Origin: an uncultured Bacteroidales bacterium
GTDB taxonomy: Bacteria > Bacteroidota > Bacteroidia > Bacteroidales > UBA932
Length of the DNA stretch: 34,987 nt
Assembly: GCA_946415345.1 (NCBI GenBank)
Contig: CAMKRY010000008.1
Location: 1 to 34,987, forward strand
Direction: 5' to 3'
The translations under genes were made by a program, and so were the position numbers. The first letter of the stretch is position 1. Each line of letters opens with the position of its first letter. The notes beneath the pieces were generated by a model, which saw nothing but the letters and a program-made list of their open reading frames with translations, was not told the origin of the DNA and did no database searches. Shown here piece after piece: positions 23,612 to 31,441 of the stretch.

Positions 23612-25495
23612 ATGAAACGCAAAGCATTATACACCTTAATTCTTATTGTGATGGCATTGACGGTGACGGCTGCTCCGGCAAGGGGGCAGAAGGCTTCGAT
23701 TCAGCGGGTGGAACCGCTTTCCTGGTGGGTCGGCATGCCGACGCCGCTGCAGCTGATGGTCCAGGGACCGGGCATCGGTGCCTACGATGACGTCAGCGTC
23801 GAGGGCGAGGGCGTCGCGGTCGCCGCCGTGACGAAGGCCGACAGCCCGAACTATCTCTTCATCGATCTCGCCATTGCTCCGGACGCTACTCCGGGCATGT
23901 ATACATTATTATTTAAGAACGGGCGGAAGAAGATCAAGTATTCCTATGAGATTGCCACGCGGGGCGAAGGCTTCCGCGGGGAGAGTTTTTCCACGAAGGA
24001 CCTGATCTACCTGATCGTTCCCGATCGCTTTGCCAACGGCGATCCGGACAACGATTCCACGCCCGATACACGTGACCCCCTGGCCCGCGAAAAGGCCTCC
24101 GGGCGCCATGGGGGCGACCTCCAGGGCATCATCGACCATCTTGACTATATTGCCGACCTCGGCGCGACGGCCATCTGGTCGACGCCTCTTCTGGAGGACA
24201 ACGATCCGCGCGGCTCCTACCATGGCTACGCCTGCACGGACTACTACCATATCGATTCCCGCTTCGGCACGAACGCCCTCTACCGCGACTACGTCCGCCG
24301 GGCGCACAAGAAGGGCCTGAAGGTGATCATGGACGTGGTCACGAACCATTGCAGCAGCGTCCACTGGTGGATGGCGGATCTGCCTTTCAAGGATTGGGTG
24401 CATGTCAAGGATACGCTCGAAATCACCAACCACGCGATGTCGGTGGCGATGGATCCGAACGCCTCGGTGGCGGATACGAAGCGGATGGAGGAGGGCTGGT
24501 TCGTCCCCTCGATGGCGGATATGAACCTCGACAATCCGTTTGTTCTCAGGTACTTCCAGCAGTGGGCGATCTGGTGGATCGAATATGCGGGCCTCGACGG
24601 CATCCGCGTCGACACCTGGCCCTACAACGAGAAATACGCCATGGCGAAATGGGCCAAGGCGGTGACCGACGCCTATCCGGGCCTGAACATCGTCGGCGAG
24701 ATCTGGAACCTTTATCCGGACATGGTCGCCTACTGGCAGAAAGACAACCCCAACCGCGACGGATTCAACTCCCAGCTGCCGTCGGTGATGGATTTCCCGC
24801 TGATGACGGCGATGGTCCAGGCCCTATCCCAGCCGGGCGAGGGGAGGGACAGCCGCAACGGTGACATCGGCGCGGTCTATCAGGCGCTGGCCCATGATTT
24901 CGTCTACCAGGACCTCAGCCACATGATGATTTTCCTCTCGAATCACGACGCCGCCCGCATCGGCGATGTCTTCGAGGGGCATCCGGAGAAACTGAAGCTC
25001 GGCATGACGATGCTGGCGACCCTCCGCGGCATCCCGCAGCTCTTCTATGGCGACGAGATGATGTTCATGACCGGCAATCCGCGCCGCGACGACGGTCGCC
25101 TGCGAATGGACTTCCCGGGCGGCTGGCCTGGCGACAAGCTCAATCTCTTCACGGAAGAGGGACGCAAGGCCGATAAGCAGAAGGCGGAGCTCTACAACTA
25201 CTGCCGGACGCTGTTCCAGTGGCGGAAGGGCAAAGAAGTGATCCACAACGGCAAACTGCTTCACTTCCTGCCGGAGAAGAATACCTATGGCTATTTCCGG
25301 TATAATGAGAAGGAAGTCGTGTTTGTCTTCCTGAACAATTCCGACAAGGACGTGACTGTTCCGTGGACGCGCTACAGCGAGATTTCCGCCGGCCTCGGCG
25401 AGGGACGCAATGTCCTGACAGGAGAGCGGATGCGGGTCTGCGACGAGACGCCCGTGCCCGCCGGCGAAGCGCTTGTCGTGGAATTTGTCCGCTGA
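23612..25495 (+). CDS. susA: SusA-like periplasmic GH13 neopullulanase/alpha-amylase
   Basis: 627 residues. The signal peptide MKRKALYTLILIVMALTVTAAPARGQ has no lipobox, so the protein is periplasmic. A cyclomaltodextrinase-type N-terminal domain (about 28-118: IQRVEPLSWWVGMPTPLQLMVQGPGI) is followed by the GH13 barrel. Landmarks are LIVPDRFANGDPDND, MDVVTNHC, the nucleophile in GIRVDTWP (about D334), the acid/base in IVGEIW (about E363) and the third carboxylate in LSNHDAARIG (about D446). A beta-sandwich domain ends the protein. It should cut alpha-1,4 bonds in imported malto-oligosaccharides or pullulan fragments. The start has almost no leader behind its promoter. A downstream start would destroy the signal peptide. 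Confidence 0.9.
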   Translation: MKRKALYTLILIVMALTVTAAPARGQKASIQRVEPLSWWVGMPTPLQLMVQGPGIGAYDDVSVEGEGVAVAAVTKADSPNYLFIDLAIAPDATPGMYTLLFKNGRKKIKYSYEIATRGEGFRGESFSTKDLIYLIVPDRFANGDPDNDSTPDTRDPLAREKASGRHGGDLQGIIDHLDYIADLGATAIWSTPLLEDNDPRGSYHGYACTDYYHIDSRFGTNALYRDYVRRAHKKGLKVIMDVVTNHCSSVHWWMADLPFKDWVHVKDTLEITNHAMSVAMDPNASVADTKRMEEGWFVPSMADMNLDNPFVLRYFQQWAIWWIEYAGLDGIRVDTWPYNEKYAMAKWAKAVTDAYPGLNIVGEIWNLYPDMVAYWQKDNPNRDGFNSQLPSVMDFPLMTAMVQALSQPGEGRDSRNGDIGAVYQALAHDFVYQDLSHMMIFLSNHDAARIGDVFEGHPEKLKLGMTMLATLRGIPQLFYGDEMMFMTGNPRRDDGRLRMDFPGGWPGDKLNLFTEEGRKADKQKAELYNYCRTLFQWRKGKEVIHNGKLLHFLPEKNTYGYFRYNEKEVVFVFLNNSDKDVTVPWTRYSEISAGLGEGRNVLTGERMRVCDETPVPAGEALVVEFVR

Positions 25496-25520
25496 CGGCG
25501 ACCTCCCGTCGTGAAATCTG

Positions 25521-25550
25521 CCCGGATTCTTTGAATTCCGGGCATTTTTT
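25521..25550 (+). terminator. Terminator of the SusA-like gene
   Basis: CCCGGATTC pairs with GAATTCCGGG (one bulged base) across TTT and is followed by CATTTTTT. The loop and the 3' arm overlap the -33 element of the next promoter. Confidence 0.8.
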
Positions 25551-25560
25551 GCTAATATTG
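25530..25560 (+). promoter_or_regulatory. Promoter of the SusG-like gene
   Basis: TTTG at 25530-25533, 19 bases, TAATATTG at 25553-25560 (one mismatch to TAnnTTTG). The start codon at 25587 is 27 bases further on. Confidence 0.55.
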
Positions 25561-25586
25561 CTTGTTAATAACACTTTTCTCTGACC

Positions 25587-28500
25587 ATGAAAAGATTGAC
25601 CGATATGTTGCTGATGGCCGCCGTGGCGGTCCTCTGCCTTGTTGCGTGTAACAAAACCGAAAAAGATAACGTTCTGCCGTCGTTCGAGCTCTCGACGACG
25701 GGCATCGCCTTCGCCGGCGACGGAGAGACGAGAACCGTGAGCGTCAAGACCGACGCGACGGCCTGGGTCGTGACTGCCGATGCCGACTGGCTGGGCTTCA
25801 ACAAGCCCGGCGGTTCGGGCGACGCCGAGATCGAGGTGCATGCCGCGGCGAACCCGGACAAAACCAAACGATTCGCGACGGTGACCTTCCACGAGGGCGC
25901 CTCGTTTATCAATTTGGCGGTCGTGCAGGCCGGCAAGGGCGAGGAGCGCCCGATCGACCCTCCGGGACCGGGTCCGGACCCTGAGGACCCGATCGACGAC
26001 GGTCCGGACAATTCGTCACTGTATATTCCCCGCGAGGATTTCTCCGTGGAGAGCGTCTGGAGCGTGACGGGTGGCATCATGGACCTGGCCTGGACCAAGG
26101 ACTATACCATGTATGAGGAAGCATCCCACGGCTGGATTGCCGCGTTTGACGTGACGATTACCGCCGAGGAGATTGCTGCGGGCAGCGGCGGCGGTGAGTT
26201 CAAGTTCCGCAAGGACGCCGACTGGGCGACGAACCTCGGTGCCGGCAAGGGCCAGCCCGAGATCGACAAGCGCTACAAGCTGGCGGATGACGGCGGCAAC
26301 TTCAAACTCGAGCCCGGCACCTACGACCTCTACATCCAGCCGACGTTCATGCTCCTCTATGTCGAGGAGGCCGGCGCGGAATTCCGCCATGGCGACGCCG
26401 TGTCGCAGGGTGAGGTCGGCGAGAACGTCCGCATCTATATCCTGAACAACTCCCAGTGGACGAAACCCTACCTCTATGCCTATGCGGCGGGCGGTTCGCT
26501 GCAGCCCAACGGCAGCTGGCCGGGCACCTATGCCGCCGGCACGAAGACTTTCGGCGATTATACCTGGACCTACTGGGAGGCCTCCGGCTTCAACGGCATC
26601 AACGGTATCAACCTGATCCTCAACAATGCCGGTTCCGAGCAGTATCCCGCCCCGGAAGAGACCGAGCCGCTGTGGAGCGACCTGACCATTCTTAATACGC
26701 TTTATTTCATCTGGGACGGCACGAAGGTGACGCAGGTGGAGGATCCGAACAATCCCGGCGTGACCGGCAAGGGCACCGAACCCGACAAGATGGAGTTCGG
26801 CTCCAGCGCCTGGACGGTCATCGGTACGCTCGGCGGCACGAACTGGGACTATGATTTCCCGATGGAGGCCGAGGGCTACTGGGAAGTGGGCCGCGCGATC
26901 CATATCGCCGCCGGCGAGCAGTTCAAGTTCCGCCGCGACCGCAGCTGGGACGTCAATTACGGCTCCGGCGAGTTTTCCGAGACCGGGGCCAATCCGATGC
27001 CCGTCGGATCGAAGATTTCCGTCTCCGCCGGTGCCGGCAACATGACTGTTTCCACTACCGGTGACTACGACCTCTACCTCTGCGCCGAGAACGGCATCGC
27101 CTATATCCTGAACGCGGGCGCCGAATGGACGCATGAAGCCGAAGGCAAGCCCGACTACAGCACGGGCGGCGACTACGACGAGAATCTCGCCCCTTCGGAG
27201 AAAAAGTCCGGCCTGACCTACCAGATCAACGTTTTTAGCTTCAAGGACTCCGACGGCGACGGCTACGGCGACTTCCAGGGCATCATTTCCGAGCTGGATT
27301 ACTTCGACAAACTCGGTGTGACGGCCCTCTGGCTGTCTCCGGTCCAGCCCGCCCAGAGCTATCACGGCTACGACGTGACGGACTATGAGGCCCTCAACAA
27401 GCGCTACGGCACGGAGGAGGACTTCCAGGAGCTCATCACGAAGGCCCACCAGCATAACATCCGTATCTATATGGATTATGTGATGAACCATGCCGGCGAC
27501 CAGAACAAGTGGTTCCTCGACATCAAGGACAACGGTACCAAGAGTCCCTACTGGAACTACTTCTCCCTGTCCAAGAACCCGGAGGCCGATGTCAAGGCCG
27601 GCAAGATCGCCCAGGTACCGCCGTCCTACGGATACAACCAGTACAAATGGTTCCCGGTGACGGTCGGTGGCGGCGGACAGAAGCGCTTCAAGGTCGACCT
27701 CGACTGGACGAACGCTTCCGCCCCGAAGATGACCGTGACCGAGACGACAGGGGATGTGACGACGAGCGGTACCTACAACAACCCCGAGCGCTATCTCTAC
27801 TGGGGTAACGGCACCTACAGCCAGTTTGTCGACAACGGTTCCAACAAGTACACCCTTACGCTGGATTACCAGTCCAGCTGGGGTTGCCTCGTCCGCACGA
27901 CGAAGCAGGATGTCTGGACGGGCAAGAGCAAATGGGGCTTCAACAAGACCGGAGACCAGATGGTCCTCGGCCAGCCGCACACGCTCTATTCCGACGACAA
28001 CCCGGACAATGTCCAGTCCATCATCATGCCGGGCGGTGAAGTGTATTACTACTACACGGAGTTCGGCACGGGCATGTTCGTGGACTTCAACTATGGTCCC
28101 GCCTCTTCCTGCAAGAGCTCCGAAGCGTTCCAGGCCATTATGGTCGGTGTCGACAAGTGGCTCTCGATGGGTGTCGACGGCTTCCGTCTCGACGCCGTGA
28201 AGCATATCTACGCCAACGAGACCGGTCCCGAGAACAAGGCTTTCTGGAAGGCGTTCTATGAGGAGTCCAACAAGCTTTACAAGAAATACGCGAGCAAGCG
28301 CAGCGGCCTCAGCGGCATCGTGGACCAGGATATCTTCATGGTCGGCGAGGTGCTCTCCGGCGACGGCGACTGCACGCCTTTCTATGAAGGCCTGCCCGCC
28401 CTGTTCGAGTTCCAGTTCTTCTGGGATCTGCGCGAGTGCATCAACAATGAGTCGATTTTCCGCGCCGGTTACGGGCAGAACTTCCCGGGCTCGCTGGTCT

Positions 28501-29156
28501 ATCGCTGGAACAACCACAGAAGCGTGCGCGAAAGCGCCATCTCCACGCCGAAGCTCGCCAACCACGATGAGGACCGCACGGCCTCCCAGCTCGGCAACTA
28601 CAAGCCGAAGGTGCGTCTGGCCGCTGCCGTGCTGCTGACCGCTGCCGGCCGTCCGTACATCTACCAGGGCGAGGAACTCGGCTACTGGGGCACCAAGGCC
28701 GGCGGTGACGAATACGTCCGCACGCCGATCCTCTGGACGTCCTCGCAGTCTTCCGCCGCCGCCAAGGGCGTTTCCGGCAAGGTGGATTGGAGCATGCTCC
28801 AGCCGTCCATCTCCGTCGAGCACCAGGCCGCGGACGAGACGTCGCTCCTGACGCTCTACCGCCGCTTCGGCTATGCGCGCAGCACGCACCCCGCTCTCGC
28901 CAACGGCTATCCCGAGGCGGACAACATCACCGTCAACGGCTATGACGGCAAAGTCGCCGGCTGGTATCTCCACGCCATCGACGGCAGCGAGAACGTGCTC
29001 GTGCTCCACAACCTTTCCGGCAGCGACATCACGGTGGACCGTTCAGCCCACGGCGACGACCTCTCCAAGATGATCGTCTCCAACGGCAAGGTGACCGTTT
29101 CCGGCAGCAGCGTGACGCTTCCGGGCTACAGTTCCGTCGTCTTTGAAGTGAAGTAG
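25587..29156 (+). CDS. susG: Giant SusG-like surface alpha-amylase lipoprotein (GH13, multi-CBM)
   Basis: 1189 residues against about 690 for B. thetaiotaomicron SusG. The signal peptide MKRLTDMLLMAAVAVLCLVAC has a lipobox. Domains in order: a BACON domain (about 30-115); a Pro/Asp-rich linker; a SusE-type domain (about 150-250, VWSVTGGI..., FKFRKDADWATNLGA); a CBM26-like module (about 265-375); a second SusE-type domain (about 400-512, WTVIGTLGGTNWDYDFPM); and GH13 from about 540 (INVFSFKDSDGDGYGDFQGI). The nucleophile is in GFRLDAVKH (about D869), the acid/base in MVGEVL (about E921) and the third carboxylate in ANHDEDRTA (about D994). Between MDYVMNHAGDQNKWF and the nucleophile, domain B carries a large insert (about 675-815), where SusG has its CBM58. 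It should cut starch at the cell surface. The symbol is by architecture, not proven orthology. Confidence 0.9.
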   Translation: MKRLTDMLLMAAVAVLCLVACNKTEKDNVLPSFELSTTGIAFAGDGETRTVSVKTDATAWVVTADADWLGFNKPGGSGDAEIEVHAAANPDKTKRFATVTFHEGASFINLAVVQAGKGEERPIDPPGPGPDPEDPIDDGPDNSSLYIPREDFSVESVWSVTGGIMDLAWTKDYTMYEEASHGWIAAFDVTITAEEIAAGSGGGEFKFRKDADWATNLGAGKGQPEIDKRYKLADDGGNFKLEPGTYDLYIQPTFMLLYVEEAGAEFRHGDAVSQGEVGENVRIYILNNSQWTKPYLYAYAAGGSLQPNGSWPGTYAAGTKTFGDYTWTYWEASGFNGINGINLILNNAGSEQYPAPEETEPLWSDLTILNTLYFIWDGTKVTQVEDPNNPGVTGKGTEPDKMEFGSSAWTVIGTLGGTNWDYDFPMEAEGYWEVGRAIHIAAGEQFKFRRDRSWDVNYGSGEFSETGANPMPVGSKISVSAGAGNMTVSTTGDYDLYLCAENGIAYILNAGAEWTHEAEGKPDYSTGGDYDENLAPSEKKSGLTYQINVFSFKDSDGDGYGDFQGIISELDYFDKLGVTALWLSPVQPAQSYHGYDVTDYEALNKRYGTEEDFQELITKAHQHNIRIYMDYVMNHAGDQNKWFLDIKDNGTKSPYWNYFSLSKNPEADVKAGKIAQVPPSYGYNQYKWFPVTVGGGGQKRFKVDLDWTNASAPKMTVTETTGDVTTSGTYNNPERYLYWGNGTYSQFVDNGSNKYTLTLDYQSSWGCLVRTTKQDVWTGKSKWGFNKTGDQMVLGQPHTLYSDDNPDNVQSIIMPGGEVYYYYTEFGTGMFVDFNYGPASSCKSSEAFQAIMVGVDKWLSMGVDGFRLDAVKHIYANETGPENKAFWKAFYEESNKLYKKYASKRSGLSGIVDQDIFMVGEVLSGDGDCTPFYEGLPALFEFQFFWDLRECINNESIFRAGYGQNFPGSLVYRWNNHRSVRESAISTPKLANHDEDRTASQLGNYKPKVRLAAAVLLTAAGRPYIYQGEELGYWGTKAGGDEYVRTPILWTSSQSSAAAKGVSGKVDWSMLQPSISVEHQAADETSLLTLYRRFGYARSTHPALANGYPEADNITVNGYDGKVAGWYLHAIDGSENVLVLHNLSGSDITVDRSAHGDDLSKMIVSNGKVTVSGSSVTLPGYSSVVFEVK

Positions 29157-29158
29157 CG

Positions 29159-29269
29159 ATGGAAGAGAAGAAAAAGAAGAGCAAGGCAGGGGACATCCTT
29201 TTCGTTGTCCTCTGCCTGCTCATTGTTCTGCTTTTTGTCGGCCAGAAATGGCTGGGATGGACCTGGTAA
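29159..29269 (+). CDS. 36-residue single-span membrane peptide
   Basis: ATG begins 2 bases after the SusG-like stop codon. The peptide has a basic start (MEEKKKKSKAGD), one hydrophobic helix (ILFVVLCLLIVLLFVG) and a short QKWLGWTW tail. It is too short for the ORF track. The orderly charge-helix-aromatic layout and the tight spacing to both neighbours (7 bases to the next ATG) suggest it is translated. I know of no family for it. It may be co-transcribed with the amylase. Confidence 0.55.
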   Translation: MEEKKKKSKAGDILFVVLCLLIVLLFVGQKWLGWTW

Positions 29270-29276
29270 TTTTTTT

Positions 29277-30119
29277 ATGGAAGTCATTAAAGACCAATTT
29301 TTTGAGGGCGAACGCCCGCTCTATGCCCGCCACGGACTCCGCATCGAGAACGTGACCATCGGGCCGGGGGAGTCCGCCCTGAAGGAAGGTTCCGACATCG
29401 AGGCCGTCGGCTGTGAGTTCCGTGGCAAGTATCCCTTCTGGGAGACCCGCGGCTTTACTGTCCGGAACTGCATTTTCCGCGACGGCGCCCGGGCCGCTTT
29501 GTGGTATTCCGAGGGCTGCCGGATGTATGATACGCTGGTTGAGGCCCCGAAGATGTTCCGCCGGATTTCCGACGTGACGCTCGAGCGGGTCCGTATTCCG
29601 AATGCCGCTGAGACCTTCTGGGACTGCCGCGGGATCCGCCTGCGGGATGTGGAGGCTTTGAAGGCTGACTACATCTTCATGCACTGCTCCGACATCGATA
29701 TCGACGGCTACCGCCAGCAGGGAAATTATTCCTTCCAATATGCCCGTAACGTCGTGATCCGCAACGCCGAGCTCGACACGAAAGATGCCTTCTGGGAGTC
29801 CGAGAACGTGACGGTGTATGATTCCTACATTCATGGCGAGTATCTTGGCTGGTATGCGAAGAACCTTCGCCTCGTCCGTTGCCGCATCGGCGGCACGCAG
29901 CCGCTCTGTTACTGCGAGGGCCTGATTTTGGAGAACTGCACCTTCGACGAAGACGCCGACCTGGCCTTCGAGTATTCCACCGTTGAGGCGACCGTCAAGG
30001 GCCACGTGGTGAGCATCAAGAACCCCACCTCCGGCCATATCACCGTCGACTCGGTCGGCGAGATCATCATCGACGAAAACCGCAAGGCCCCCGGCGACTG
30101 CGTCATTACATGTCAATAA
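29277..30119 (+). CDS. DUF3737 family right-handed beta-helix protein
   Basis: 280 residues from MEVIKDQFFEGERPLYARHG. The ORF track's earlier start lies inside the small membrane-peptide gene and is rejected. About twelve repeats of roughly 20 residues (ENVTIGPGESALKEG, VRNCIFRDGARAALWYSEG, ITVDSVGEIIIDE) give the regular pattern of a right-handed parallel beta-helix. YSFQYARNVVIRNAELDTKDAFWESENVTVYDS and GTQPLCYCEGLILENCTF are hallmarks of DUF3737. There is no signal peptide, so it is cytoplasmic. Function unknown; the fold is often used for binding or modifying sugars. It lies 7 bases after the membrane peptide, possibly in the same transcript, and is followed by a hairpin terminator. Confidence 0.85.
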   Translation: MEVIKDQFFEGERPLYARHGLRIENVTIGPGESALKEGSDIEAVGCEFRGKYPFWETRGFTVRNCIFRDGARAALWYSEGCRMYDTLVEAPKMFRRISDVTLERVRIPNAAETFWDCRGIRLRDVEALKADYIFMHCSDIDIDGYRQQGNYSFQYARNVVIRNAELDTKDAFWESENVTVYDSYIHGEYLGWYAKNLRLVRCRIGGTQPLCYCEGLILENCTFDEDADLAFEYSTVEATVKGHVVSIKNPTSGHITVDSVGEIIIDENRKAPGDCVITCQ

Positions 30120-30125
30120 ACCGTC

Positions 30126-30153
30126 ATGCCCGGCTCGACCGGGCATCTTTTTT
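30126..30153 (+). terminator. Hairpin with T run between DUF3737 and the C-S lyase gene
   Basis: ATGCCCGG pairs with CCGGGCAT over a 5-base loop and is followed by CTTTTTT. It ends only 3 bases before the next start codon. Confidence 0.8.
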
Positions 30154-30156
30154 CCT

Positions 30157-31326
30157 ATGACTTACAACTTCGACACTTGCCCCTCCCGTTTGAATACCGA
30201 ATCGGTGAAGTGGGACCGCTATGCCCCCGATGTGCTGCCTCTCTGGGTGGCGGATATGGACTTTCAGGCCGCTCCGGCCATCCTCGCCGCGCTGCAGCGG
30301 CGGCTCGACCACGGCGTCTTCGGCTATGAACTCGTGCCGCAGGACTATTACGACGCCATCGCCTCCTGGTTCTCCCGCCGCCATGGCTGGGAGGGCATCA
30401 CGCGGGAGATGGTCATCCCGACAACGGGCGTGATCCCGGCCTATTCCGCCGCGATCAAGGCCTACACCCGGCCGGGCGACCGCGTCATCGTGCAGACGCC
30501 CTGCTACAACGCCTTCTTCCCGGCGGTGCGCAACAACGGCTGCCGCGAGGCCGTGAATCCGCTGGTGTGCCGGGACGGTCGCTTCGAGATGGACTTCGAG
30601 GCGCTGGAGGAACTGGCCGCCGACGAGCGTACGACCGCAATGCTGCTGTGCAACCCTCACAATCCCGTCGGCCGGGTATGGACCCGCGAGGAACTGCAGC
30701 GGGTAGGGGAGATCTGCCTGCGCCATGGCGTGTTCGTGATCTCCGACGAGATCCACTGCGAGCTGACACGCCCCGGCACGGGCTATGTGCCGTTCGCGAC
30801 GCTGCCTTCTGAGCTGGTTCGGAATTCCTGCACCTGCTGCTCGCCGACCAAACCCTTCAACATCGCCGGCATCCAGATCGCGAACATCATCGCCCGCGAT
30901 CCCGACGTGGTCCGCCGCATCGACCGAGCCATCAACGACAACGAGTGCTGCGATGTCAATGTCTTCGGCGTGGCCGCCCTGAAAGCCGCCTACAACGAGT
31001 CCGAAGGCTGGCTCGACGCCCTCCGCGACTATCTCTGGGAGAACGAACGCCTTGTCCGCGAGACCTTCGTCCGCGAGCTCCCCTCCGTCACCATGCCCGC
31101 TCTGGAAGGTACCTATCTGATGTGGCTCGACTGCCGCTCTATTTGTCCATCGTCCGAGCGTCTGGCGGACCACCTTCGTGATAACGCCAAGGTGGCGCTG
31201 TGCCCGGGTTCGTGGTATGGCGAGGCCGGCGAAGGCTTCCTGCGCCTCAACATCGCCTGCCCCCGCTCAACCCTCCTCGCCGCCCTTTCCCGCCTCCTCT
31301 CCGGCCTCCGTTCCTTCCGACCCTGA
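30157..31326 (+). CDS. PatB/MalY-type PLP-dependent C-S lyase (aminotransferase fold)
   Basis: 389 residues, cytoplasmic, fold type I PLP enzyme. The opening MTYNFDTCPSRLNTESVKWDRY and LPLWVADMDFQAAPAI are typical of the PatB/MalY family, which cleaves cystathionine or cysteine conjugates to a thiol, ammonia and pyruvate or related products. Active-site landmarks are TTGVIPAYSAAI, LLCNPHNPVGRVW, FVISDEIHCEL (PLP aspartate) and CSPTKPFNIAGIQ (PLP lysine). The length is normal. E. coli MalY also represses the maltose regulon by binding MalT, so its presence near starch genes is suggestive, but MalT is absent here and the link is only a thought. No promoter is visible between the terminator hairpin and the ATG. 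Confidence 0.88.
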   Translation: MTYNFDTCPSRLNTESVKWDRYAPDVLPLWVADMDFQAAPAILAALQRRLDHGVFGYELVPQDYYDAIASWFSRRHGWEGITREMVIPTTGVIPAYSAAIKAYTRPGDRVIVQTPCYNAFFPAVRNNGCREAVNPLVCRDGRFEMDFEALEELAADERTTAMLLCNPHNPVGRVWTREELQRVGEICLRHGVFVISDEIHCELTRPGTGYVPFATLPSELVRNSCTCCSPTKPFNIAGIQIANIIARDPDVVRRIDRAINDNECCDVNVFGVAALKAAYNESEGWLDALRDYLWENERLVRETFVRELPSVTMPALEGTYLMWLDCRSICPSSERLADHLRDNAKVALCPGSWYGEAGEGFLRLNIACPRSTLLAALSRLLSGLRSFRP

Positions 31327-31334
31327 TGGCGCCT

Positions 31335-31441
31335 GTTGAATGTAACTCTTTAGTACATAGGATATTAAGCAAATGACTACCCTCTCTCGAAGGGGGTAGT
31401 CATTTGCTTAACTGATTAATAATCAATAACTTCTATTCAAC
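31335..31441. repeat. 107-nt palindromic repeat, copy A
   Basis: It starts GTTGAATGTAA and ends TTCTATTCAAC, so the outer ends are complementary. The core is a perfect 18-bp hairpin (31365-31382 with 31394-31411, 11-base loop) containing AAGGGGGTAG. The right end supplies the stop codon of the minus-strand gene at 31433. Aligned without net gaps to copy C in reverse orientation: both share GTTGAATGTAA, TTAAGC at position 31, AAGGGGG near 56, TTAATAATCA at 82 and AACTTCTATTCAAC at the end. Confidence 0.85.

Noticed and set aside
26016-29009. 997-residue minus-strand ORF opposite the SusG-like gene
   Set aside because: Same shadow pattern; the sense frame holds all GH13 catalytic residues.
31365-31411. 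Perfect 18-bp hairpin as a plain terminator of the C-S lyase gene
   Set aside because: It has no T run and is the core of repeat A, which recurs twice more; termination may be a side effect.
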